DNA of 12,534 nt from Gammaproteobacteria bacterium (lineage in GTDB: Bacteria; Pseudomonadota; Gammaproteobacteria; Steroidobacterales; Woeseiaceae), in NCBI GenBank assembly GCA_003645495.1, contig QNFK01000018.1:1-12534 (forward strand), read 5' to 3'. The notes beneath the pieces were generated by a model that saw only the letters and a list, made by a program, of their open reading frames with translations, was not told the origin of the DNA and did not search any database. Every line of letters starts with the position of its first letter. Position 1 is the first letter of the stretch. Positions 5,582-12,416 of the stretch are shown piece after piece. Both the position numbers and the translations under genes were made by a program.

Positions 5582-7657
5582 TCAGCTTTTCGCTGCGAGC
5601 CGTGCCAAAAACGTCTGCTGAGCCGAGACCGGCTTGTCTTTGCCGGGCGTAAGCCTTTTGTAAGAACCATCCCCAGACAACTGCCAGGCCTGGCAGTTGT
5701 CGGCAAGGAATAGTTCCAGATCCTTCTTCAGTCGTTGTTTCAGGGGCTTTTGTCGAATCGGGAAACAGGTTTCGGTACGGCGAAAGAAATTTCGATCCAT
5801 CCAGTCGGCGCTTGAACAGAAAAACTCTTCATCACCCTCGTTCAGAAAATAATAAACCCGGGAGTGCTCAAGGAAACGTCCTACCACCGAACGAATAGAA
5901 ATATTCTCCGACAAACCCGCGACCCCGGGACGCAAAGAGCAAATACCGCGCACGATCAGGTCAATTTTGACGCCTGCCTGTGATGCCTGGTAGAGCACGT
6001 CAATTATCTGCGGCTCAATCAAGGAATTTATTTTCGCGATAATTCGCGCATCTTTTCCGGCAAGAGCATTGGCTGTCTCACGCTCAATTCTTCTGACCAG
6101 TTCAGCAAAAAGTGAAAATGGTGCTGTAAGCACTCTGTCGAGATCTACAGCTGCAGTCAGGCTGGTTAGCTGCATGAAGATCTTGTGCACATCTTCGCCA
6201 AGTTTTCGGCTGCCGCTGAAGTAGCCATAATCCGTATAAACAAGCGTCGTGCCGCTGTGATAGTTGCCTGTACCCAGGTGCACATAGCGGCAGACTTTCT
6301 TTCCTTCGCGCCTGACTACCATCGCCATTTTGGCATGAGTTTTGTACCCAACCAGCCCATAGACAACGTGGGCTCCGGCCTCCTGAAGCCGGTTTGCGAG
6401 CGAAATATTGGCGGCTTCGTCGAATCTCGCCATCAACTCGATCACGACCGTAATTTCTTTGCCGGCACGGGCTGCTCTGACGAGGTGATCAACGATCGGC
6501 GAGTTCGAACCGGTACGGTACAGGGTTTGCTTGATCGCCAGCACGTCCGGATCGTCAGCCGCCGCAGCGATGAAATCAGTGACCGGGGCGAACGACTGGT
6601 ACGGATGATGTAGCAGGATATTTTTTGTTTTGAGAACCGAAAAAACAGTCTTGTCGGTTTTCAGTGCGGCCGGGACGCCCGGCGTGAACGGTGGGTAACA
6701 GAGATCGGGTCGGGTGCCGGCATCACAGACTGTTGCGAGGCGATTTAAATTGACCGGTCCATCAACATGGAACACATCGGCCTGATCGAGTGAGAAATGA
6801 TCACGCAGGAAATCACACAAATCGTCCGGACACTCTTTTGTGATCTCCAGTCGTACTGCTGCACCATAACGGCTGGCCGCGAGCTGGCCTTCGAGCGCGC
6901 GTACGAGATCATCTACCTCTTCATCGTCAACATAGAGATTGCTGTTTCTTGTTGCTCTGAATTGATAACAGCCTTCCAGGGTTAACCCTGGGAACAGGTC
7001 ATCGACATGGGCGTGGATTACTGATGAAAGGAATACATGATCTTCGCGGCCAGTATCGCTGAGCTTGGGCGGCAATTTAATAACCCGTGGCAAAGATCTT
7101 GGCGCCTGCACGATCGCGCGATGTCGCCGCCGACCAAATGCGTCTTTTCCATTCAGGCGTACGATGAAGTTAAGGCTCTTGTTGAGAATGCGTGGAAAGG
7201 GTCGTGACGGATCCAGTGTTAGTGGCGTCAGGACGGGAACGACTTGCTCCGCAAAATAATCAGCCAGCCATTTCTTTTGTTCATCACTCCAGTCTGCGCG
7301 CTGCAGAAAATGGATTTGCTCGCTGGCGAGTGTTGGCAGGATGTTCTCGTTCAGAAGTTTGTATTGCTCGCCCACCAGCACGATAGCCCGATGACGAATC
7401 TCATCCAGCAATTGCTGTGGCGTCATTTTGTCCGGGCCCGGTGCAGGGGCGCCTATCTCAAGACGTTGTTTCAGGGAGGCAACCCGAATCTCAAAGAACT
7501 CATCCAGGTTTGTACAAGAGATACACAGAAACCGGAGTCGCTCAAGAATCGGTACTGCTGGATCCCGCGCCTGATCCAGTACGCGCCAATTGAACTCGAG
7601 CAAGCTGAGCTCGCGATTGATGTACTTGTCAGCAGGCGGTAGAACAGGCGCGTCCAC
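5582..7657 (-). CDS. ppk: Polyphosphate kinase 1
   Basis: PPK1 polymerises the terminal phosphate of ATP into inorganic polyphosphate, through a phosphohistidine intermediate. The 691-residue product matches the family length (E. coli 688). The N-terminal domain opens YINRELSLLEFNWRVL (residues 12-27) and holds NLDEFFEIRV (50-59). The head domain runs to about 320. The C1 domain has HHPYQSF (350-356), KQTLYRT (376-382), ELMARFDE (407-414), the autophosphorylated His441 in KTHAKM and His460 in HLGTGNYHSGTT. The C2 domain has GICSLRPG (571-578), GRFLEHSR (593-600) and SADWMDRNFFRR (616-627). The start is GTG at 7657 with GAGGA 6 nt upstream. It is the last gene of a minus-strand series (peptidase, anmK, ppk) with its own candidate promoter in the 73-nt gap. 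It converges on ppx. Confidence 0.97.
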   Translation of the reverse strand: MDAPVLPPADKYINRELSLLEFNWRVLDQARDPAVPILERLRFLCISCTNLDEFFEIRVASLKQRLEIGAPAPGPDKMTPQQLLDEIRHRAIVLVGEQYKLLNENILPTLASEQIHFLQRADWSDEQKKWLADYFAEQVVPVLTPLTLDPSRPFPRILNKSLNFIVRLNGKDAFGRRRHRAIVQAPRSLPRVIKLPPKLSDTGREDHVFLSSVIHAHVDDLFPGLTLEGCYQFRATRNSNLYVDDEEVDDLVRALEGQLAASRYGAAVRLEITKECPDDLCDFLRDHFSLDQADVFHVDGPVNLNRLATVCDAGTRPDLCYPPFTPGVPAALKTDKTVFSVLKTKNILLHHPYQSFAPVTDFIAAAADDPDVLAIKQTLYRTGSNSPIVDHLVRAARAGKEITVVIELMARFDEAANISLANRLQEAGAHVVYGLVGYKTHAKMAMVVRREGKKVCRYVHLGTGNYHSGTTLVYTDYGYFSGSRKLGEDVHKIFMQLTSLTAAVDLDRVLTAPFSLFAELVRRIERETANALAGKDARIIAKINSLIEPQIIDVLYQASQAGVKIDLIVRGICSLRPGVAGLSENISIRSVVGRFLEHSRVYYFLNEGDEEFFCSSADWMDRNFFRRTETCFPIRQKPLKQRLKKDLELFLADNCQAWQLSGDGSYKRLTPGKDKPVSAQQTFLARLAAKS

Positions 7658-7685
7658 TGGAGGTCCTCAAGGTAGCGGGCCAGAC

Positions 7686-7694
7686 AGTATATCA
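7686..7694 (-). promoter_or_regulatory. Candidate extended -10 promoter for ppk
   Basis: On the minus strand this reads TGATATACT, an extended -10 (TGn plus TATACT, five of six matches to TATAAT). No good -35 is seen 16-18 nt upstream, as is common for extended -10 promoters. The predicted start near 7679 gives a leader of about 22 nt containing GAGGA before the GTG at 7657. It would let ppk be transcribed separately from anmK. This is a pattern call only. Confidence 0.45.
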
Positions 7695-7730
7695 ATCAGG
7701 GAGATGTAAATGGATTGCCGGTAACGCAAC

Positions 7731-8861
7731 TTAAGCAAATATTGCGCCCAGCACCGCTGCTTGTGTTGCGCCCGTTACCTCCGGCAAATTGCCGGGATTG
7801 CCTTCGATGCGGCGTTTTGCCAGCCAGGCGAAAGCGGCTGCTTCGACCCAGTCAGGATGCAGGCCGAATTCCTCGGTTGACTGCACCAGGGTCCCGGGCA
7901 GGCTGCTTTGCAGGCGTTGCATCAGATTCGTGTTGTGTACACCGCCACCGCAGACCAGCAACTGCTCAATAGCTGGCGCATGTTCCAGAACAGACGTAGC
8001 AATCGTGCGAGCACTGAGTTCCGCGAGCGTCGCTTGCAGATCTTCGGCCGCGACGCCATCTTCCCGATATGCAGCCAGTCGACTTTTTATCCAGGCGCTA
8101 TTGAAGTATTCAAAACCCGTACTTTTCGGTGGCGGCAGTTTGAAATAAGGGTCGGCAAGCATTTCGTCCAGCAGTGGTTGCAAAACGCTGCCACTCCCGG
8201 CCCAGGCACCACCCTCATCGTAGGGTTGGTTGCGAGATTGCCGACACCAGGCATCAAGCAAGGTATTGCCAGGCCCGGTGTCAAACCCCAAAACGCTCGT
8301 TGACTCCGGCAGCAATAATGTAACGTTGGCTATTCCCCCAATATTCAGTACAGCGCGATTCTTTTCACGGTCGGCGAATAGCCATTGGTGAAACGCTGGC
8401 GTCAACGGCGCACCTTCACCGCCGAGCGCAACATCACGGCGTCGGAAATCTGCGACTGTCGTTATGCCGGTACCGGCGGCAATAATGTTCGCATCACCAA
8501 TTTGTAACGTAAACGGTCTTGCAGCGCGTGGCTGGTGACGTAGCGTTTGACCATGACTGCCAATAGCGTCGACCGAATCCGCGGCAATACCCTGCTTCTC
8601 TAATAGTTCGATGGTGGCATCTCTGAAACACTCACCGACCCACTGATCAAGATGCCCAATCATATCGACGGTGCATTCGCCCGGCGATTGCGCTGCGGTA
8701 ATCAACTCTTTGCGTAATTCATCCGGATACGGAGCAGCCAGTATTGCCAGCACGTTGCATTGGTGATCGCCAAATGCGACCAGTGCGGCATCGATACCAT
8801 CCATGCTGGTACCGGAAATCAGTCCGACATAGAGCGGCTGCGAAGCGTGGTTATCGGACAC
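7731..8861 (-). CDS. anmK: Anhydro-N-acetylmuramic acid kinase
   Basis: AnmK cleaves and phosphorylates 1,6-anhydro-MurNAc with ATP to give MurNAc-6-phosphate, a cytoplasmic step of peptidoglycan recycling. The 376-residue product is of normal length (about 370). It shows the ATP-binding N-terminal loop GLISGTSMDGIDA (13-25), the substrate-binding region GSHGQTLRH (101-109), ADFRRRDVALGGEGAPL (137-153), VLNIGGIANV (171-180), GFDTGPGNTLLDAW (192-205), whose Asp194 I match to the catalytic base of the family, and the second nucleotide loop LLVCGGGVHN (301-310). The start is GTG at 8861, only 5 nt after the peptidase stop, so translational coupling is likely. No strong separate ribosome binding site is seen. 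Alternative: none plausible. Confidence 0.97.
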   Translation of the reverse strand: MSDNHASQPLYVGLISGTSMDGIDAALVAFGDHQCNVLAILAAPYPDELRKELITAAQSPGECTVDMIGHLDQWVGECFRDATIELLEKQGIAADSVDAIGSHGQTLRHQPRAARPFTLQIGDANIIAAGTGITTVADFRRRDVALGGEGAPLTPAFHQWLFADREKNRAVLNIGGIANVTLLLPESTSVLGFDTGPGNTLLDAWCRQSRNQPYDEGGAWAGSGSVLQPLLDEMLADPYFKLPPPKSTGFEYFNSAWIKSRLAAYREDGVAAEDLQATLAELSARTIATSVLEHAPAIEQLLVCGGGVHNTNLMQRLQSSLPGTLVQSTEEFGLHPDWVEAAAFAWLAKRRIEGNPGNLPEVTGATQAAVLGAIFA

Positions 8862-8866
8862 GTCAG

Positions 8867-10306
8867 TTAATCAGTCGAAAGAGAAGCGACCTGTGTTCTC
8901 TTATGCTGCAGCAATTCGTTGAGAATGGTTTCGACCGAGGCCAGGAAATCTTGCCGATACTCCGCCCCAATCGGATCAGCTTGCGGCAATTTGACTGTGC
9001 GCGGGTTGCGGTGCACGCCGTTCAGCCGATATTCGTAGTGCAGGTGCACGCCGGTAACCAAACCCGTTTTGCCTACGTAGCCGATGGTCTGACCCTGTCG
9101 TACACGTGAGCCGGAACGGACCGATGATGCGAATTTCGACATATGCGCGTACAGCGTTGTGATGTTGCCACCATGCTGCAATATCACAACGTTGCCATAG
9201 CCTGATTTCACGCCGCGGAAAATAACCTTGCCGTCACCGGATGCTTTGATCGGCGTACCACGTGGTGCTGCGTAATCTGTTCCGCGATGTGGGCGAACAA
9301 TTTTGAGTACTGGATGGCGCCGGTTTGGATTGAATGAGGAGCTAACTCGAAAGTCGACAGGTGAGCGCAGGAAAGCCTTGCGGACGCTTTGACCGTCAGG
9401 CGTGAAATAATCGGACCGACCGTCTTTGTCGATATACCGAATGGCCTGAATCGTCCTGCCATTGTTGTTGAACTCTGCCGCAATAATTTCACCGTCACCT
9501 ACATACTCGTCGTCCTGATAACGTTCTTCGTAAAGAATGTAGTAGCTGTCGCCACGTCTGATATCCAGAACGAAATCGACATCCCACGCAAAAATGCCCG
9601 CGAGATTCATTACCGTTTTATCTGTGATGCCGCTTGCGATGGCGCTGTCAAAGAGGGAGGTATCGATGTTCCCCGATGCGGTCTTGCGTTGAATCTCCAA
9701 TGGTTGATCAATTAGCGTCGAGGAAAACCCCGATGCTTCTTTGTTGATTTTGATCGCGCTAGTGAGGTTAATTTCTCGATACAAACTGATCAGATTGCCT
9801 TCATCATGCTCGATCGTCAGTTCGTCTCCGGGGATGAGCTTCTTTAAGTACGGCGCCGCTTCGGGGAGCTTCATAATCATGGCTAGATGGCCCAGATCCA
9901 GATCATTGCGGCGAAACAGGCGGTCGAGCGTGTCGCCGCGCTTGATGGTCAGGTGCAGCTGGTCGTATTCAGGGGCGAGATTGAGCGGCGGGTGAAACTC
10001 CGGAAATGGCAGCGGCGCTCTTTCGATTTCGATATCTGAAAACGAGGCTGGCGCGGAGAGATTGGCAGGTTCAGGCGTCGAAGCGACGGTAAGTAGTGAT
10101 TCAGCAGCAATGTTTGTTGCGCCGGCGTCGAGCTCTACCGACGCCGTATTAGTGCCCGACGCACTTTTCAACGACAACAATAGGGCAATACCAAGCAGCG
10201 GAAGTCCCAGACCGACTATGAACCAGTGCTGTGCCCGGAATTTTTGGACTTCTGGTCTGGCCGGTGATTTGTAGTCGTGAAGCAGTGGGCTCACGGGGCG
10301 TTTCAA
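8867..10306 (-). CDS. M23 family murein metalloendopeptidase, MepM/Csd3-like
   Basis: A membrane-anchored peptidoglycan hydrolase that would cut peptide cross-links in the periplasm. The 479 residues divide as follows: cytoplasmic tail, one membrane anchor at about 29-46, a proline-rich linker to about 112, an OapA/LysM-like domain (LHLTIKRGDTLDRLFRRNDL, 117-136), a Csd3-type second domain (about 205-315), and the LytM/M23 catalytic domain (about 319-437). All zinc and catalytic residues are present: His340 and Asp344 in HRGTDYA, His388 in YAHMS, and His421/His423 in HLHYE. The domain order matches E. coli MepM (YebA), 440 residues. The start is TTG at 10306, chosen because GGGGAG lies 8 nt upstream. 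The in-frame GTG at 10294 lies 20 nt from that site. It heads the minus-strand series with anmK. Confidence 0.94.
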   Translation of the reverse strand: MKRPVSPLLHDYKSPARPEVQKFRAQHWFIVGLGLPLLGIALLLSLKSASGTNTASVELDAGATNIAAESLLTVASTPEPANLSAPASFSDIEIERAPLPFPEFHPPLNLAPEYDQLHLTIKRGDTLDRLFRRNDLDLGHLAMIMKLPEAAPYLKKLIPGDELTIEHDEGNLISLYREINLTSAIKINKEASGFSSTLIDQPLEIQRKTASGNIDTSLFDSAIASGITDKTVMNLAGIFAWDVDFVLDIRRGDSYYILYEERYQDDEYVGDGEIIAAEFNNNGRTIQAIRYIDKDGRSDYFTPDGQSVRKAFLRSPVDFRVSSSFNPNRRHPVLKIVRPHRGTDYAAPRGTPIKASGDGKVIFRGVKSGYGNVVILQHGGNITTLYAHMSKFASSVRSGSRVRQGQTIGYVGKTGLVTGVHLHYEYRLNGVHRNPRTVKLPQADPIGAEYRQDFLASVETILNELLQHKRTQVASLSTD

Positions 10307-10337
10307 GTCTGCGGCTCCCCAATCGTTCGAAGCCGCT

Positions 10338-10366
10338 ACTCTACAGCGAGTCTACAGGAAGGTCAA
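10338..10366 (-). promoter_or_regulatory. Candidate sigma-70 promoter of the M23 peptidase/anmK operon
   Basis: On the minus strand, -35 TTGACC (10366-10361, five of six matches) and -10 TAGAGT (10343-10338, four of six) are separated by exactly 17 nt. Predicted initiation is near 10331, giving a leader of about 25 nt with GGGGAG (10320-10315) 8 nt before the TTG at 10306. Confidence 0.5.
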
Positions 10367-10373
10367 AGAAATC

Positions 10374-10382
10374 TGTTATAAC
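10374..10382 (+). promoter_or_regulatory. Candidate extended -10 promoter for tyrS
   Basis: TGTTATAAC reads as an extended -10: TGn followed by TATAAC (five of six matches). The -35 position (about 10354-10359) is poor. Initiation would be near 10389, leaving a leader of about 220 nt before the tyrS ATG. The promoter lies on the same stretch as the oppositely directed peptidase promoter. The rest of the leader (10390-10607) holds a small perfect stem TGGCG-AAA-CGCCA at 10528-10540, but no recognised riboswitch or T-box, and no T-run terminator. Confidence 0.4.
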
Positions 10383-10607
10383 TCATAGCCTTAAACTAAA
10401 TTCGTCAGTGTGATTCTCGACACAGACAGCAACGTGAAAATCGTTAACAGGAATTATCTACGACAGTCGAAAATTCGTGCGTGGTGATCAAATGCTCCGC
10501 CAAAGTGCACGAGCAACGGTGATTATTTGGCGAAACGCCACGCAACGCTTTCCTCTGCGGTTGAGAATGCTAAAGTTCCGCTGCCGCTCGCTGGAATTGA
10601 CAGGGAA

Positions 10608-11807
10608 ATGACAAGTATTAAAGAACAAATAGCAGAACTGACCCGTGGAACCGACGAGATTCTTCCCGCCGGAGGACTCGAGGAGAAGCTCAAGCTCGGA
10701 CGTCCGCTGGTTGTGAAGGTCGGCTTTGATCCCACGGCACCGGATCTGCATGTTGGCCACACTGTGGTAATCAACAAGATGCGCCAGTTCCAGGAGTACG
10801 GACACGATATTGTATTCCTGATCGGTGATTTCACCGGCATGATCGGCGACCCGAGTGGCAAGAATGCGACCCGGCCACCGCTCAGTCGTGAGGAAATTGA
10901 TGCGAACGCGGCCACCTATGAGGAACAGGTCTTCAAGATTCTCGACCCGGACCTGACCAGAATCGAATTCAACTCGAGCTGGATGGGTAAAATGGATGCG
11001 GCCGGGCTAATCAAGCTCGCATCACAGCATACTGTTGCCCGAATGCTTGAACGTGACGACTTCAACAAGCGCTACAAATCCGGCCAATCCATTTCGATAC
11101 ATGAGTTTCTTTATCCGTTGGTTCAGGGATACGACTCGGTCGCACTCAAGGCCGATGTCGAGATGGGCGGCACTGATCAGAAATTCAATCTGCTGGTCGG
11201 CAGGCAGTTGCAGCAAAATCTCGGTCAGGCACCGCAACTGGTACTGACCATGCCCTTGCTGGAGGGCCTGGATGGCGTGAAGAAAATGGGCAAGTCCCTG
11301 GGCAACTATATCGGCATCACTGAACCGGCAGGCGAGATGTTTGGCAAGATCATGTCTATTTCCGATGAGTTGATGTGGCGATATTTCGAGTTGCTCAGTT
11401 ATCGTCCATTGCAGGAAATTGCGGCGCTCAAAGCGGCGACCGAAGACGGCAGAAATCCACGGGACGTCAAATTTGAGCTGGCGGAAGAGATCATTAGCCG
11501 TTTTCACGATAAAACCGCGGCGGAACAGGCTAAAGCCGAGTTTATCTCGCGCTTTCAAAAGGGCGCCATGCCGGAGGAGATCGAGGAAATCTCTGTCGCG
11601 AGCAACGGCGGCAAGCTTGGCATCGGACACCTGTTAAAGGCGGCTGGCCTGGTCGCCAGCACATCCGATGCCTTTCGTATGATCAAGCAGGGCGCGGTAC
11701 GCATTGATGGCGAGCGCGTGGAAGATCGCAACACGGAGATCCCGGCCGGCAGCACGCATGTATACCAGGTCGGCAAACGAAAATTTGCCAGGGTCCAGCT
11801 GACCTGA
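10608..11807 (+). CDS. tyrS: Tyrosyl-tRNA synthetase
   Basis: TyrRS charges tRNA-Tyr with tyrosine in the cytoplasm. The 399-residue product has the class I signature DLHVGHT (46-52, HIGH motif), the KMGKS loop (226-230, KMSKS motif), tyrosine-pocket residues around GFDPTAPDLH and a C-terminal S4 RNA-binding domain (about 337-397). The opening MTSIKEQIAELTRGTDEIL aligns with the start of Pseudomonas TyrS, so I use ATG 10608. A TTG at 10527 would add 27 residues that look unrelated. The AGGGA before 10608 is only 1 nt from the ATG, which is too close, so initiation may be weak or rely on other contacts. It diverges from the M23 peptidase gene and is followed, in the same direction, by the rRNA operon about 310 nt downstream. 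Confidence 0.96.
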   Translation: MTSIKEQIAELTRGTDEILPAGGLEEKLKLGRPLVVKVGFDPTAPDLHVGHTVVINKMRQFQEYGHDIVFLIGDFTGMIGDPSGKNATRPPLSREEIDANAATYEEQVFKILDPDLTRIEFNSSWMGKMDAAGLIKLASQHTVARMLERDDFNKRYKSGQSISIHEFLYPLVQGYDSVALKADVEMGGTDQKFNLLVGRQLQQNLGQAPQLVLTMPLLEGLDGVKKMGKSLGNYIGITEPAGEMFGKIMSISDELMWRYFELLSYRPLQEIAALKAATEDGRNPRDVKFELAEEIISRFHDKTAAEQAKAEFISRFQKGAMPEEIEEISVASNGGKLGIGHLLKAAGLVASTSDAFRMIKQGAVRIDGERVEDRNTEIPAGSTHVYQVGKRKFARVQLT

Positions 11808-12120
11808 AACGGCCGAAAAGGCTGCGCAAACCGCCTCAGCAGCCGCGAAATTGCAGCCCATTCTGGAAATTATTGGTCAGCTCGACAAGGCAGTCCTGTC
11901 TCACCGCCCGGGAGTTCGCGGAAAGGGTCGCCACAAACTGCGCATTTATCCACGCCGACCTGCACGCCGCGGCGTTTTGCGGCGAGGACCGTCCTGGAGT
12001 CCTGCCGCAAAGCAAAGGCGAAAAAGTGCTTTTTCACCGGGAAAATCAACAATTTCCACTTGATAGCCGAATGCCGGGATGGCCCTCAAGGGCGTGTTTC
12101 AATTGCACTGAAATAAAGTG
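11808..12120. other. Intergenic spacer between tyrS and the rRNA promoter, with inverted repeats
   Basis: No gene is supported here. Short open frames on both strands (for example minus 12052-11870) give no recognisable protein. The spacer contains an extended inverted repeat at 11974-12013 (outer arms around TTTGCGGC / GCCGCAAA, inner AGGA / TCCT, one bulged G), and an A/T palindrome GAAAAAGTGCTTTTTC at 12020-12035. A small stem GCCC-TCAA-GGGC lies at 12082-12093. The last about 20 nt before the -35 are A/T-rich (CAATTGCACTGAAATAAAG) and may act as an UP element. Confidence 0.6.
11952..11978 (+). terminator. Weak candidate Rho-independent terminator of tyrS
   Basis: ACGCCG (11952-11957) and CGGCGT (11970-11975) form a 6-bp GC-rich stem with a 12-nt loop, followed by TTTT (11975-11978). 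The T-run is short and the loop large, and a stronger competing stem starts at 11976. It lies 145 nt after the tyrS stop. Confidence 0.3.
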
Positions 12121-12148
12121 TTGACGACCCGGGATTCGTCGCTATAAT
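12121..12148 (+). promoter_or_regulatory. Ribosomal RNA operon promoter (strong, stringent type)
   Basis: -35 TTGACG (12121-12126, five of six matches), a 16-nt spacer and a perfect -10 TATAAT (12143-12148) are followed by a GC-rich discriminator GCCCCGC. A 16-nt spacer plus a GC-rich discriminator is characteristic of rRNA P1 promoters under ppGpp/DksA control. Initiation is expected near 12155. A second TATAAT at 12243-12248 has only a poor -35 (CTGTCA at 12218, spacing 19) and is a weak P2 candidate. Confidence 0.85.
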
Positions 12149-12202
12149 GCCCCGCTCGCTGAGGGAACGATGTCCTTCAGCCAGACTCCGAAAATCTAGA
12201 CG

Positions 12203-12244
12203 TACATGCAATGTGGGCTGTCAATTAAACCCCCATAGCATGTA
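12203..12244 (+). other. 15-bp imperfect hairpin in the rRNA leader
   Basis: Arms 12203-12217 (TACATGCAATGTGGG) and 12230-12244 (CCCCCATAGCATGTA) pair at 13 of 15 positions, with two mismatches and a 12-nt loop. The right arm runs into the TATAAT at 12243-12248, so the DNA palindrome also touches the possible second promoter. Confidence 0.65.
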
Positions 12245-12277
12245 TAATTGTGGGTCTGCTCGGCGAAAGTCGGGAAT

Positions 12278-12289
12278 CGCTCTTTAACA
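12278..12289 (+). promoter_or_regulatory. boxA-like rRNA antitermination site
   Basis: CGCTCTTTAACA matches the bacterial boxA consensus TGCTCTTTAACA at 11 of 12 positions. In the RNA this recruits NusB-NusE (S10) to build an antitermination complex, keeping transcription of rRNA insensitive to Rho. The position, about 130 nt before the 16S, is normal. Confidence 0.88.
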
Positions 12290-12416
12290 ATAGAATCAGA
12301 TAATTTGTGTGGGTGCTCGCGTTGGAATTTGCTTAAGGCAAAATCAAACGTGAATACCTAAGTTTAATTTGTAATTAAGTTTAGGGTCACGTCTTTAGCA
12401 AGAAGCTCAATGCTTT

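Larger units (their letters stand above)
12155..12416 (+). other. rRNA operon leader with hairpins and antitermination elements
   Basis: Transcribed, non-coding 5' leader of the rRNA precursor, removed during processing. It contains, in order, a stem at 12158-12181 (GCTGAGGGA / TCCTTCAGC with one G-U pair), a 15-bp imperfect stem at 12203-12244, boxA at 12278-12289, a boxC-like TGTGTGGGTGCTCG at 12306-12319, and an AT-rich stretch with the direct repeat TAAGTTTA (12359-12366, 12376-12383) that probably forms part of the 5' half of the 16S processing stalk. The 3' half is beyond the window. Confidence 0.75.

Noticed and set aside
7225..7236. A 12-nt match to the REP core (CCCGTCCTGACG, minus strand) inside ppk.
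   Set aside because: It encodes PVLTPL, a conserved Ppk stretch, has no GTAG head and no paired arm, so it is coincidence.
11870..12052. Open frame of 60 codons on the minus strand with a CAVCGDPF motif, and a plus-strand frame (11873-12124) over the same DNA.
   Set aside because: No ribosome binding site or recognisable family; the region is explained by inverted repeats upstream of the rRNA promoter.
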